Shown in pieces: positions 1-7,864 of a stretch of DNA of 64,000 nucleotides; the stretch's first letter is position 1; every line of letters begins with the position of its first letter. The DNA is from JAEXNA01 sp037189585. GTDB taxonomy: Bacteria; Vulcanimicrobiota; Xenobia; Xenobiales; JADMJV01. A program made the position numbers and the translations under genes. A model generated the notes under the pieces. That model searched no databases and had not been told where the DNA came from. It was given only the letters and a program-made list of their open reading frames with translations. The stretch spans positions 62,001 through 126,000 of the forward strand of contig JBBCJA010000026.1 of NCBI GenBank assembly GCA_037189585.1, given 5' to 3'.

Positions 1-29
1 GCGCGACTTCTCTCCCCCGAGAGGCAACT

Positions 30-563
30 TTGGGCCTTGTCGAAATCATCACGCTTCTCGGTGGAGCCGTGAGGCGTGACGTGGAGAGCTCGCCTCGCCT
101 CCGCCAAAGCGCGGGGATCTTGCTCCATCGCCATGGCGGGTCCGGCCCTGAGGTCTTTCTTGTCCATCCGGGCGGACCGTTTTGGGCCAAAAAGGATGAA
201 GGAGCCTGGACGATTCCTAAGGGGGAGTTTTCCGCGGACGAAGAGGCCTTGGAGGCGGCCTTGCGGGAGTTCGAGGAGGAAGTCGGATTTCGACCGGATG
301 GGCCTTTCAGAGCCTTACCACCGGTTCGCCAGTCGGGCGGGAAGACGGTCTACTGCTGGCTGGCCGAGGGCGACTGCGATCCCTCGATGCTCTCGAGTAA
401 CACTTTCGAGATGGAGTGGCCTCCGCGTTCAGGTCGCCGTCAGAGCTTCCCCGAGATCGACCGGGGAGAGTGGTTTAGCCTGGAGGAAGCGGCGCGCCGA
501 ATCAACCGTGCCCAAGCGGCCTTCCTGACCGAGGTGACCGAGAGCTCGCCGCCTGATTCCTAA
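30..563 (+). CDS. Nudix hydrolase (COG4119-like)
   Basis: Probable nucleoside-diphosphate-linked pyrophosphohydrolase of the Nudix superfamily; the substrate cannot be told from sequence. The complete Nudix signature GX5EX7REUXEEXGU is visible from Gly65 to Phe87 (G65, E71, R79-E80, E83-E84, G86), so the Mg-binding glutamates are intact. The segment SAGILLHR leading into LVHPGGPFWAKKDEGAWTI resembles short MutT-like proteins of about 150 residues. The TTG start at 30 has a GAGAGG motif 5 bases upstream; GTG at 81 also fits and would give the more usual length. The DUF2306 gene downstream is on the other strand. No signal peptide is seen, so it is probably cytoplasmic. Confidence 0.88.
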   Translation: MGLVEIITLLGGAVRRDVESSPRLRQSAGILLHRHGGSGPEVFLVHPGGPFWAKKDEGAWTIPKGEFSADEEALEAALREFEEEVGFRPDGPFRALPPVRQSGGKTVYCWLAEGDCDPSMLSSNTFEMEWPPRSGRRQSFPEIDRGEWFSLEEAARRINRAQAAFLTEVTESSPPDS

Positions 564-644
564 TACGATGGAAGTCGCGGGACCAAGGTTGGCTCGATGG
601 CGGTGAGATCAGTTGCCGACGTGAAACGTAGTTTGACGGGCTTT

Positions 645-1292
645 TCAAGGAGCCATCGGAGGAGCGGGAGTGACGGGGCTCCCGGCTCCTCTCGGGCTTC
701 GGGTGGCCAGGAATTCCGCCACGATCATGACGGGCACCCAGCAGACCCAGACCGCGCTGGGATAGATGTCATGGAAAGCGAAGCCGTAGCTCTGCATGTG
801 ATAAAGGTAGGCTCGAAAGACAACGGCTCCGAAGGATAAGGCGAAGTTGCGGAAGACCCAGAGACGGTGCTCGGAGAAGTCGCGGGCTCTGGCCGACTTC
901 CAAGCTTGGTAGCCGGTGTAACCCCAAAGGAGCGACATCACTAGAAAGCCGGCACGAGAAGAGGGCCCACCTTCGGCCATCAACGACATGGGGATCGCGG
1001 TAAGGGTCCCGAGAAGGACACCCAACATATAGAGCTGTCCTCGCTGGCGGTGGTATCCCAACCTCTCGATGAAGCCGAGCGGGCCCAGGAGAAGAGTCAG
1101 CGCCGCCGCTATCCCGTGCGTTCGGACCAGGATCAGATGGCGTTGATACTTGTCCATGAAAGGGTAAGCGAAGTCTTCGGGATCGCCCAGTATGTAGTGA
1201 AGAGAACCGATGGCGGTGGCAACACTTGCTAAAAGTAAAAGACCAAGCAACAATTTCCCAGGTCGAAATCTCACAACTCGTCCGGTCGCCAT
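645..1292 (-). CDS. DUF2306 family membrane protein
   Basis: Predicted multi-pass inner-membrane protein of 215 residues with about six hydrophobic segments (near 11-31, 56-75, 88-105, 116-133, 148-165 and 178-195). It looks like DUF2306, whose function is unknown: conserved features seen are HGIAAALTLLLGPLGFIER in the second segment, a Gln-Arg-Gly turn (HRQRGQLYM) and the motif SEHRLWVFRNFALSFGAVVF. The C-terminal tail is rich in Pro and Ala. It is divergent from the methyltransferase at 1389, and the 96 bases between the two starts hold a perfect 11-bp direct repeat that could control either gene. ATG at 1292 lacks a clear ribosome-binding site. Confidence 0.8.
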   Translation of the reverse strand: MATGRVVRFRPGKLLLGLLLLASVATAIGSLHYILGDPEDFAYPFMDKYQRHLILVRTHGIAAALTLLLGPLGFIERLGYHRQRGQLYMLGVLLGTLTAIPMSLMAEGGPSSRAGFLVMSLLWGYTGYQAWKSARARDFSEHRLWVFRNFALSFGAVVFRAYLYHMQSYGFAFHDIYPSAVWVCWVPVMIVAEFLATRSPRGAGSPVTPAPPMAP

Positions 1293-1302
1293 CAGGCTGA
1301 CT

Positions 1303-1333
1303 CTATTCCGTCCTTCAACGACCTATTCCGTCC
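1303..1333. promoter_or_regulatory. Direct repeat in divergent promoter region
   Basis: The 11-mer CTATTCCGTCC occurs perfectly at 1303-1313 and again at 1323-1333. The 20-bp period is close to two helical turns. It lies between the starts of the DUF2306 gene and the methyltransferase gene, where a dimeric regulator or paired promoter elements would sit. The regulator is unknown. Confidence 0.45.
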
Positions 1334-1388
1334 CTCACGGGACATTGAGTTTTATCAGGGATGTTCCCGCCCTCGTGGAGGAAGTTCC

Positions 1389-2036
1389 GTGCCAGGCCGA
1401 GGGGTTACCTCGGTTGTCCCGAAAAGCTCTTCCGTGAGTAGTCAAGTGGGAATAACAGATTCGGAGTCTTCGAAGTGGGATGAGCGATACGCTCGCCAAG
1501 ATACGCCGTGGGACCGTGGCGCGGCGAGCCCGTTTCTCGCCGTCTGCCTGGAGCGACTCGAGTCGGAATGCTCCATCCTGGTTCCGGGATGCGGTGCTGG
1601 TCACGAGGTCTTGGCGTTGGCCAGTTTAGGCTTTCGTGTCACCGGGCTGGATGTTTCCAAACTGGCCCTGGCAACCTGTCGGGAGTCTTTAGAGAAGGCA
1701 GGCGCGCGAGCCGACCTTATTCAAGCTGACGTTCTCGAATGGCAAGCTCCCCGAGCCTTTGACGCGGTCTACGAGCAGACGTGTCTTTGTGCTCTCGACC
1801 CTTCACATTGGGAGGCCTACGCAGGAAAGCTCTCCGTCTGGGTCCGACCTGAAGGGCGACTGTTCGCCGCTTTTATGCAGGCGGAGGGCCCGGGTGGCCC
1901 TCCCTTTGACTGTCCTATCCCAAAAATGCAGCAGCTTTTTCCTCATCCGGTATGGGACTGGCCGGAGCAGCCTCCGGTCCGGATCGACCGCGGACCCAAG
2001 CCGTATGAACTCGGTTATATCCTAACTCGGCGTTAA
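1389..2036 (+). CDS. TPMT-like class I SAM-dependent methyltransferase
   Basis: Predicted S-adenosylmethionine-dependent methyltransferase of the thiopurine methyltransferase (TPMT) type. The opening WDERYARQDTPWDRGAASPF (residues 30-49), glycine-rich motif I ILVPGCGAGHEV (63-74) and the following LDVS with Asp88 are typical of this group, in which many members methylate thiols, selenols or small xenobiotics; the substrate here is unknown. The 215-residue length fits the family. GTG at 1389 is chosen because GGAGG lies at 1378-1382 with good spacing. The gene is divergent from the DUF2306 gene, and its 3' end is followed within 20 bases by the palindromic element at 2054. Confidence 0.88.
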   Translation: MPGRGVTSVVPKSSSVSSQVGITDSESSKWDERYARQDTPWDRGAASPFLAVCLERLESECSILVPGCGAGHEVLALASLGFRVTGLDVSKLALATCRESLEKAGARADLIQADVLEWQAPRAFDAVYEQTCLCALDPSHWEAYAGKLSVWVRPEGRLFAAFMQAEGPGGPPFDCPIPKMQQLFPHPVWDWPEQPPVRIDRGPKPYELGYILTRR

Positions 2037-2053
2037 GCAAGAAGGGCGCCGTT

Positions 2054-2246
2054 CTATACCCACATCCATAGTCTTTTGCATAAAGATTGGTCGGGAGGCG
2101 CCGAAAGCGCAAGGACCGTCCGATGGCGCATATCGAGAATATGTAGCTGAGGCGGGACGTAGCGATTTCGGATGGTGTCCAGACTTCGTAACGCCTTCGG
2201 CTTTCGCCGCCAAGATTATGCAAGATATTATGGATGTGGGTATAAA
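2054..2246. repeat. Palindromic MITE-like element
   Basis: About 193 bp bounded by near-perfect terminal inverted repeats. The left arm starts TATACCCACATCCATA (from 2055) and the right arm is its reverse complement (to 2243). The match continues as an imperfect repeat through TTGCATA, about 28 bp with 4 mismatches. A weaker inverted similarity runs further inward around GGCGCCGAAAGCGC. No coherent ORF fills the interior. The right end abuts the stop codon of the M15-like gene. It looks like a non-autonomous, MITE-like or large palindromic intergenic repeat; no second copy was seen in this window. Confidence 0.55.
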
Positions 2247-2247
2247 G

Positions 2248-3225
2248 CTACACGCGGCGAGCTTTATTCCGCTTGATGCTTTTCGGCGTCTGTTTGCGGA
2301 TCTTCTTGCTGGAGTTTTTGCGAGGCTTGGCGGGCTTCGGCTTGGGACGCTTGGCCGAAGACTTCTTTGAGGAACCGGTTCCCTTCGGTCGCTTGGGCTT
2401 GAGCTTTCCATCCTCTTCACCCCGCGGAAAGCCGACGTGGACATGCCCCGCGTGTCCTTTACTTCCTGGGCCGATAACCTCGGTCGCACCGAGTTTTTTG
2501 GCGTCGCGCATAAAAGCTTTATAGTCAGGGTTGTTCTTGTCGACTTTCTTCCCGTTGATGGAATTGACGTCGAAAGCCGTTCCGGCGTAGTGGCGTGAAT
2601 TCTTCCCGTGCTTTCCTCCGGCGATAGAGCTGACGCTGAATTTGTACTTTTCCGCCAGCTCTTTCATGCCCTCAAGCATTTTCGGACTCAGCTCGACCTG
2701 CTGACCTTTAGCGTGCCCATACTTGCTGGTATCGGCGGCTTTACCGGCCGCGGCTTGGGCGATGGAGTCGTAAGCGCTGGCTGTGTCTTTGACCCCGCTA
2801 ACCTGATCGCGGCGAAGATCGATGCGACCCGATTTTGCCAGTTCCATGATCTCTTGCGCGGTGGCCTGAGCACCGCTCGCGGGAGCCTTCCCGTTGAGGG
2901 CCTCCATCACCGCGGGTGTGGGTGCGATGATGTTGTTCCCAGCGGCGATGGAGCCGGCATCGGGCAAGAGAGACATTCCGCTGGTACCCAGGAAATTGCC
3001 CAGGGCCGGGTGATTGCCCAGCGCGGTTGCTTCTCCGAAAGAGCAGGCACCGGCCAGTAGCCCTCCGGCGGGATTGGTCAGCGCGCCGAGCGGACCCCCC
3101 ATCAAGGATGAAGCGATCTGTTGGAATGAGCTCTCACCACCGAGTTCGGAACCCGAGGTCAGGGTGGAAAGAAACGGATTGGCGAACGTTCCAATTCCAA
3201 GATTTCCCAAAGATAGATCCAACAT
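2248..3225 (-). CDS. Peptidase M15-fold protein with basic tail
   Basis: A 325-residue protein whose central part (about 165-270) has the zinc site of the LAS/M15 (D-Ala-D-Ala carboxypeptidase/endolysin) fold: His212 and Asp219 in RHYAGTAFD (H-x6-D) and a later HVH at 261-263. This suggests a peptidoglycan-cleaving hydrolase. The first 110 residues are Gly/Ala/Leu-rich with no normal signal peptide, which is odd for a cell-wall enzyme. The last 50 residues are extremely Lys/Arg/Pro-rich, so binding to an acidic polymer or the wall is possible (inference). The start is supported by AAGGAG about 8 bases upstream of ATG 3225. The palindromic element begins just after its stop codon. Confidence 0.75.
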   Translation of the reverse strand: MLDLSLGNLGIGTFANPFLSTLTSGSELGGESSFQQIASSLMGGPLGALTNPAGGLLAGACSFGEATALGNHPALGNFLGTSGMSLLPDAGSIAAGNNIIAPTPAVMEALNGKAPASGAQATAQEIMELAKSGRIDLRRDQVSGVKDTASAYDSIAQAAAGKAADTSKYGHAKGQQVELSPKMLEGMKELAEKYKFSVSSIAGGKHGKNSRHYAGTAFDVNSINGKKVDKNNPDYKAFMRDAKKLGATEVIGPGSKGHAGHVHVGFPRGEEDGKLKPKRPKGTGSSKKSSAKRPKPKPAKPRKNSSKKIRKQTPKSIKRNKARRV

Positions 3226-3302
3226 AATAGAGCTCCTTACGTCATCGCCTTGACCCCACTGGCAGAATGACTTTTGAGGCGCACAGACAGCCTAAATTCG
3301 AG

Positions 3303-3725
3303 TCAGGCCATGTTAGCAAGTTGTAAAATTGTCGTTGAGCCAAGCTCCGCGATTCCATGCAGGATGGCCCCGATCGTCAACGTGAGGGTCCAGGTGCCGA
3401 GGCTAAGGAGGAGGATGTGAAAGGAGAGGGCAGGCGCCAGACTTGGCAGAGGCCCTGGTTTTGCTCGGTAGAGCCGAAAGAACTCCGAGCCCAGGCAGAC
3501 CAAGCCTGCAATCAGCGCAGCGGTCCAGAGTCCTGGGGCGAGCACGGCTAGTGTCCACGACGGCTCTACGCCATAAGGGGGCGCGCCGGCGGCCGCGGAA
3601 ATCATACCGCCGCAGGCTGTTCCGGCCAGCGCAAGTTCAATTCCCAGCAAAAGGAGCAGACCGCCCCGCCTGAGTTTGGCTCGCCGCCAAGTTCTGAGTT
3701 GACCTTGCTCGTTTAGCATAGGCAT
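3303..3725 (-). CDS. Small membrane protein, tandem family member 4
   Basis: Last of four consecutive small membrane proteins. From MPMLNEQ it is 140 residues with three or four hydrophobic stretches; there is a basic cytoplasmic-looking start (RTWRRAKLRRGG) and a Pro/Gly-rich loop (AGAPPYGVEPSW). The end keeps the shared pattern LPSLAPALSFHILLLSL. The start codon at 3725 (or 3719) overlaps the stop of the preceding gene, so translation is probably coupled. Longer upstream reading is open but overlaps the previous gene and looks non-coding. Function unknown; it is the most divergent of the four. Confidence 0.6.
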   Translation of the reverse strand: MPMLNEQGQLRTWRRAKLRRGGLLLLLGIELALAGTACGGMISAAAGAPPYGVEPSWTLAVLAPGLWTAALIAGLVCLGSEFFRLYRAKPGPLPSLAPALSFHILLLSLGTWTLTLTIGAILHGIAELGSTTILQLANMA

Positions 3726-4120
3726 CCCGTGAGTTGGTAGATGGGGATGACGAGTCCGACGGCGACGGCTATCAAGAGGCAACACAAGATGATGTGACTG
3801 CCCAGCAAGAGGTCGAGATTGGGTGGCGCGTAGCCCGATTCCGATTGGGGGCTCGCGGCGGCGCGTAGTTGCGCGCGGTGAAGTCGGACGAGAAATAGAG
3901 CCCAACAGGCCGAGAGCACCATCCATGAGCCTGGAATCGAAAATAGGGGAGACAGATGTATAACCATCTTGGTCGTGGTGGGAAGTTTGAGATTCATCCC
4001 TTTGTACAAGTCTATGACATAGCCTTGACCTAGGAGAACCTCAAGCAATAAAGCGGTAGCGCATCCGTGGATGAAAAGGGCCAGGCAGGCCAGACTGTAG
4101 GGCCCGAAGCGTTTCTTCAT
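3713..4120 (-). CDS. Small membrane protein, tandem family member 3
   Basis: A 135-residue predicted membrane protein starting MKKRFGPYSLACLALFIHGC. Hydrophobic segments lie near 8-30, 50-72 and 105-128. The motif NLKLPTTTKMVIHLSPLF followed by a Trp-rich helix recurs in member 1 and is faintly like the LP..T.....LS stretch of GspF/PulF proteins (weak resemblance, inference). ATG at 4120 overlaps the stop codon of member 2 by ATGA, which fixes the start. No catalytic motif is visible. It is the third gene in a tightly packed quartet transcribed leftward. Confidence 0.65.
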   Translation of the reverse strand: MKKRFGPYSLACLALFIHGCATALLLEVLLGQGYVIDLYKGMNLKLPTTTKMVIHLSPLFSIPGSWMVLSACWALFLVRLHRAQLRAAASPQSESGYAPPNLDLLLGSHIILCCLLIAVAVGLVIPIYQLTGCLC

Positions 4121-4539
4121 AGACGCCCGATCATTTCCAGAGTGGGAAGGCCCAGGGCGATCATCACCAGCACCAGCAGACAGGTTAGGCCAAGGTGAAG
4201 GGCTAGAGGGAGGGCCAAGCTGGGAAGAGGCCGCTCGTCCTGTTGGCGGCGGCGGGGGAGATGAAGCCAGAGAAGGCCTAGCGTCCAGACTATCATCATG
4301 GGCCCACTGAAACCGTCGGGGAGCGTCGACTTGAGCCACAGCAGCGCTTCGGTCAGAGGTGAGGCTAAAGGCGGTTCTCCCTCGAACAACCCTCCCAGGC
4401 TACCAACTATCGCTTCCACGGCATAGAAGGTGAGACAGCCTTGAAACCACACGGCGAACAAAACGTAAGCGTAGTCTCGTCTAGCCTTTGTTCTGGCGAG
4501 CGCTTCTGAGGAGGGGCCGTTGAAGACTTCTTCCGTCAT
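4117..4539 (-). CDS. Small membrane protein, tandem family member 2
   Basis: A 140-residue predicted membrane protein with hydrophobic segments near 24-48, 78-95 and 108-132. It shares with its neighbours an early QGCLTFYAVEAI helix (compare HGCLTLYLFDWG and HGCATALLLEVL), a Trp-containing middle helix, a charged Arg-rich loop (LPRRRQQDERPLPSLALP) and a last helix starting with a His after Leu. It starts 3 bases from the stop of member 1 and overlaps member 3 by 4 bases, so the quartet is an operon. Function unknown. Confidence 0.65.
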   Translation of the reverse strand: MTEEVFNGPSSEALARTKARRDYAYVLFAVWFQGCLTFYAVEAIVGSLGGLFEGEPPLASPLTEALLWLKSTLPDGFSGPMMIVWTLGLLWLHLPRRRQQDERPLPSLALPLALHLGLTCLLVLVMIALGLPTLEMIGRL

Positions 4540-4542
4540 AAC

Positions 4543-4923
4543 TTATCCTAAGTATCCAGTCGGAATATAAAATAAGAAGCTGATCGCCACCGCCAACCAG
4601 ATCAAAAGACTTTGCATCAAAATGTGCAGCGCGAAGGGGCGCGCGAGCTGGAGCTCTCCTTCTTGAAGCCGAGTGACCCTCCACAGAACTACCGTCCAGA
4701 GAAGGGTGAGCCAGAGCCAGGTCGATGGGAATTGAAAATAGGGAGTGAGTTCGGAGAGGGCGCGTCCGAAAGGGGGTAACTTCAGGTGACACTGTCTCGC
4801 GACGTCGTCATGATAGCGCACTCCCCAATCAAAAAGATACAGAGTCAGGCATCCGTGAGCCCAGACCCATGCGCCTGCGTGCCAAGAGAGGAGGCGGCGG
4901 GTGGAAGGCGTGAGGGTGACCAC
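4543..4923 (-). CDS. Small membrane protein, tandem family member 1
   Basis: First gene of the leftward quartet; 126 residues with three predicted transmembrane helices (about 14-32, 63-80, 95-120). The stretch HLKLPPFGRALSELTPYF before a Trp-rich helix corresponds to NLKLPTTTKMVIHLSPLF in member 3, and both end IP.Y...G, so these two are clear paralogs. The GTG start at 4923 has no good ribosome-binding site, so the exact start is uncertain. The gene lies 45 bases downstream of the SDR gene at 4969 on the same strand and may be co-transcribed with it. Confidence 0.6.
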   Translation of the reverse strand: MVTLTPSTRRLLSWHAGAWVWAHGCLTLYLFDWGVRYHDDVARQCHLKLPPFGRALSELTPYFQFPSTWLWLTLLWTVVLWRVTRLQEGELQLARPFALHILMQSLLIWLAVAISFLFYIPTGYLG

Positions 4924-4968
4924 TTAGAAGGAGTTCGTGTCTACTGTGAACTCAGCCTGCCGCGGAGC

Positions 4969-6360
4969 TCACCATTTGCAAGGGGCGTAGTCTTTGAGGA
5001 ACTGGCCGAAGAAGGGGGTCTCCTCGTTCTCCACTCCGACGGCGATGGGGTGGTAGATGCGCGCCATGCCGTCGATGATATCCAGAGGGGCGAAGAAGCC
5101 CAGCTCTTCTTGTTTGCGAAGTCTTTTGGCGGTTGGGTTCTCGTCGGTGACCCAGCCGGTGTCCACCGCGTTCATGTAGATTCCGTCTTTGGCGTAGCCC
5201 GCCGCCGAGGTGTGGGTCATCATGTTGAGCGCCGCCTTGGCCATGTTGGTGTGGGGGTGGTAGATCGTTTTGTGGCGCGAGAACTGGCCTTCCATGGCCG
5301 AAACGTTGACGATGAAGCGGCGCTCGAAAGGTGAGCGCGTCATCAAAGGCTTCAGCCGAGCGTTCAGCAAGGCGGGTGCGATGGAGTTCACCAGCTGCAC
5401 CTCCAGCATCTCCCGCGCGCTGACCTCTTCTAAAGGCAAAAGCCAGCTGTTGACGTCGCGCGAGTCGACCCGCTCTTCCCGGTCGTGAAGCTCTTCCAGG
5501 GGGAGAACGTCGACCTCGGCGGGCTCGCTTGACGACTCGCCGGAGAGAAGGGCGGTGGCCTCGAGCTCCACCGTGGAGGGACATGGTTGAAGTACCAGAG
5601 AGCGAGCTGAAAGCGAAAGCGTCTCCTCCGGCTGTCGCTCTTGCAGCAGCAGCTTTTGGTAAAAGCCGGCGGGGCGTTGGATGGTTTGAGCGGCGTTGTG
5701 GACCAGAATGTCGAGACTCGGCAGCTCCTCGAGAAGTCTTTCAGCGAAGGCCTCGACGGCGGGGATGTCGCGCAGATCCAGCCCGAAGACGCGCAGTCGC
5801 TCGAGCCACTCTCCCGAGTCCTCCTCGGCCTCCAAGCGGCGGGCGGCGGCGAAGGGAAAGCGAGTCACCACCATCACCGTGGCGCCGTCGCGCAGCAAGC
5901 GAAGGACCAGCTGATGGCCGATCTTCACCCGCCCTCCCGTGACCAGGGCGACGCGCCCACTCAGGTCGGCGCGCAGACCCCGCATGGCGTAGTTGAAGGC
6001 GGCGCACTGGGGGCACAGGTAGTGATAGAAAAAATGCACTTCCGTATAGGGCGTTTTGCAGACGTAGCAGTGCTCGGGCTCATGAAGATGGCGTCGATCC
6101 GAGGAAAGGGGAAGAGCGAGTCTTTCAGTATCGCTTTGATGTTGGACCAGGACGGTGCTGGCCAAAAGCTCCCGGTCTTCCAAACGCTTCTGTTCCTTCG
6201 CGCGCTGTTTGTGCTCGCGACCACCACGATTCCCTTCACGGTAGAGCTTGCGCACCAATCCACGCAGTCGGTCGTTGGGCTCCATGGTGCGATAGCTGTC
6301 GGAGAGGCGTTGCAAGAGCTCGATGCACTGCTCCATCTCCTCGGGGCTTAAGGGGTTCAC
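4969..6360 (-). CDS. SDR oxidoreductase with N-terminal zinc ribbon
   Basis: A 463-residue protein. Residues 1-90 are charged and helical. Next comes a Cys4 zinc-ribbon-like segment, CYVC then CPQC about 17 residues on (near 98-120). A short-chain dehydrogenase/reductase domain follows, with a dinucleotide motif TGGRVKIG near 141 and the NAA motif LVHNAAQTI. The usual catalytic YxxxK is not obvious: the lysine is in PHTNMAKAALNM, where Thr stands four residues before Lys. NAD(P) binding is likely; the chemistry is uncertain. A long insertion (about 245-310) separates the NAA region from the catalytic part. ATG 6360 is a plausible start. Substrate unknown. Confidence 0.78.
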   Translation of the reverse strand: MNPLSPEEMEQCIELLQRLSDSYRTMEPNDRLRGLVRKLYREGNRGGREHKQRAKEQKRLEDRELLASTVLVQHQSDTERLALPLSSDRRHLHEPEHCYVCKTPYTEVHFFYHYLCPQCAAFNYAMRGLRADLSGRVALVTGGRVKIGHQLVLRLLRDGATVMVVTRFPFAAARRLEAEEDSGEWLERLRVFGLDLRDIPAVEAFAERLLEELPSLDILVHNAAQTIQRPAGFYQKLLLQERQPEETLSLSARSLVLQPCPSTVELEATALLSGESSSEPAEVDVLPLEELHDREERVDSRDVNSWLLPLEEVSAREMLEVQLVNSIAPALLNARLKPLMTRSPFERRFIVNVSAMEGQFSRHKTIYHPHTNMAKAALNMMTHTSAAGYAKDGIYMNAVDTGWVTDENPTAKRLRKQEELGFFAPLDIIDGMARIYHPIAVGVENEETPFFGQFLKDYAPCKW

Positions 6361-6412
6361 GCGCCGCCTATTCCCGTCCGAGGGAGAGAACCCTGGCCGA
6401 TATCGACTTCGT

Positions 6413-6455
6413 GTAACATCTCTCTAACAAGCGGAGTTCTCAGGATCTCTATACT
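6413..6455 (+). promoter_or_regulatory. Promoter with 11-bp direct repeats (M14 gene)
   Basis: GTAACA (6413-6418), 5 bases, CTAACA (6424-6429), 20 bases, then the -10-like TATACT (6450-6455). The same layout precedes other genes in the window (59265, 60630; shorter forms at 23449, 59947, 22817). The -10 is only 7 bases before the ATG at 6463, so the transcript may be nearly leaderless. Confidence 0.5.
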
Positions 6456-6462
6456 CTCCGTT

Positions 6463-7683
6463 ATGAACATTGTCACTCCTCATGCTGGCGGTTGCGGCAT
6501 CGACCACCACGTCCATCGCAGTCTTTTCAAGAACGCCGGCGCGGTGGAGAACACTCACGAGGAGTTTCAGGTCCAGTTGGGCGACCACTTCACCCCCGTC
6601 CTTGACGAGTTTAAAGACCTGGCTCGTGGTATGGACCGCAACAACGATGGGATTGTGGATTCCAACGAGATCTTGCCCGAGGGTACGACTCGACTCGGAA
6701 ACGTCCAGGTCGACCAACCCGACTACACCTTCAGTTTCAAGCACCACTTGGCCGGATGGGCCAACCCTCACGCCGACTCCTATCCCAGCGCAGCCAAGAT
6801 CGCCGACAAGCTCGACCAGTTGACCGAGAAGTATCCCGACCTGGCGCACAAGGTCTCCATCGGGAAGACCGCTGAAGGTCGAGACATCTGGGCTGTTCGT
6901 GTGGGGAAGGGCCCGGAGGGAGAAAAGCCTGGAACCCTCGTCGTGGGTGGGCACCACGCCCGTGAGTGGGCCGGAAACGGGGCCGTCACCACCTCCATCG
7001 AGACTCTTTTGGACAACTACGGAAAAGATTCGGAGTTGACCGAGCAAGTCGACAAGATGGACCTCTGGTTCGTTCCGCTGGCCAATCCCGATGGGTATGA
7101 GTATTCACGCAACGCCGACCCGAACTGGCGCAAAAACCGCTCCCACCACCCCGGTGTCAACGGCGTGGGAACTGACCTCAATCGTAACTATCGGGCCGAC
7201 TATCGCTTCCCCGGAGACTCTCCCAGTCGCACCGACGACGACCAGGGCGCCTCGGACAATCCCAACGCGCTGACCTATCGTGGCCCTCACGCTCTTTCGG
7301 AGAAAGAGAGCCAGACCATCACCAATTTCATCGACACTCATCCGAACCTCAAGGGCGTGCTCGATGTCCACGGCTTCGGACGCATGATCTTGTTCCCCGG
7401 AGTTGCCGACAAGACTCGTGAGACGCAATACCGACAGGTCGCCGACAAGATCAACGAGGCGCTCGACATCAAGTATACCCCTCTGGCCGTTCCCGAGCTC
7501 TATCCCACCACGGGAGACCTGAGCGTTTACGCCGAGAAGAAAGGCGTGCTCAGCATGGCTTTGGAGATAGGCACCTCGTTCCAGCCCGCCCCCGACAAGA
7601 TCAAGGATATCACCGACCGCGGCTCCAAAGCGGTGCTCGCCTTCATCGATCAAGTGGCCGAGCAGGGGAATCTGCTGACCTAA
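6463..7683 (+). CDS. M14 zinc carboxypeptidase with EF-hand
   Basis: A 406-residue metallocarboxypeptidase-like protein that would remove C-terminal residues from peptides. The zinc site is GGHHAREW with His165 and Glu168, and the third ligand is His303 in LDVHGFG. The substrate-binding DLNRNY is at 238-243, and the catalytic Glu368 lies in ALEIGTS. All key residues are present. Before the peptidase domain is a textbook EF-hand calcium loop, DRNNDGIVDSNE (58-69). There is no signal peptide: the start MNIVTPHAGGCG resembles the signal-less starts of the glycine-zipper and tandem-family proteins elsewhere here, which share its promoter layout. Strong ribosome-binding site absent. Confidence 0.92.
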   Translation: MNIVTPHAGGCGIDHHVHRSLFKNAGAVENTHEEFQVQLGDHFTPVLDEFKDLARGMDRNNDGIVDSNEILPEGTTRLGNVQVDQPDYTFSFKHHLAGWANPHADSYPSAAKIADKLDQLTEKYPDLAHKVSIGKTAEGRDIWAVRVGKGPEGEKPGTLVVGGHHAREWAGNGAVTTSIETLLDNYGKDSELTEQVDKMDLWFVPLANPDGYEYSRNADPNWRKNRSHHPGVNGVGTDLNRNYRADYRFPGDSPSRTDDDQGASDNPNALTYRGPHALSEKESQTITNFIDTHPNLKGVLDVHGFGRMILFPGVADKTRETQYRQVADKINEALDIKYTPLAVPELYPTTGDLSVYAEKKGVLSMALEIGTSFQPAPDKIKDITDRGSKAVLAFIDQVAEQGNLLT

Positions 7684-7864
7684 GGACCTGTCCTAGACAG
7701 CCCCTAACGTTAGCAGCTTCAGACTGAGAGGTTAACATTTCGTACACATACCCCTCTGCGCATTTTACGGCCGTTTTGCGCTGGGCGAGTAGTCTCTGTC
7801 TAACAGATAAGTTGATATACAACAAAAGTTGGCGAAGAATAAAGACTGACTATGCTCACTCACC

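Noticed and set aside
3281..3325. Direct-repeat promoter upstream of the M15-like gene (CTAACA then TGACTC)
   Set aside because: Spacing and -10 position do not match the pattern seen at the other six promoters.
4952..6351. Several long ORFs opposite to or out of frame with the zinc-ribbon SDR
   Set aside because: They are high-GC shadow frames with Arg/Pro-rich content and no domain, overlapping a clear SDR gene.
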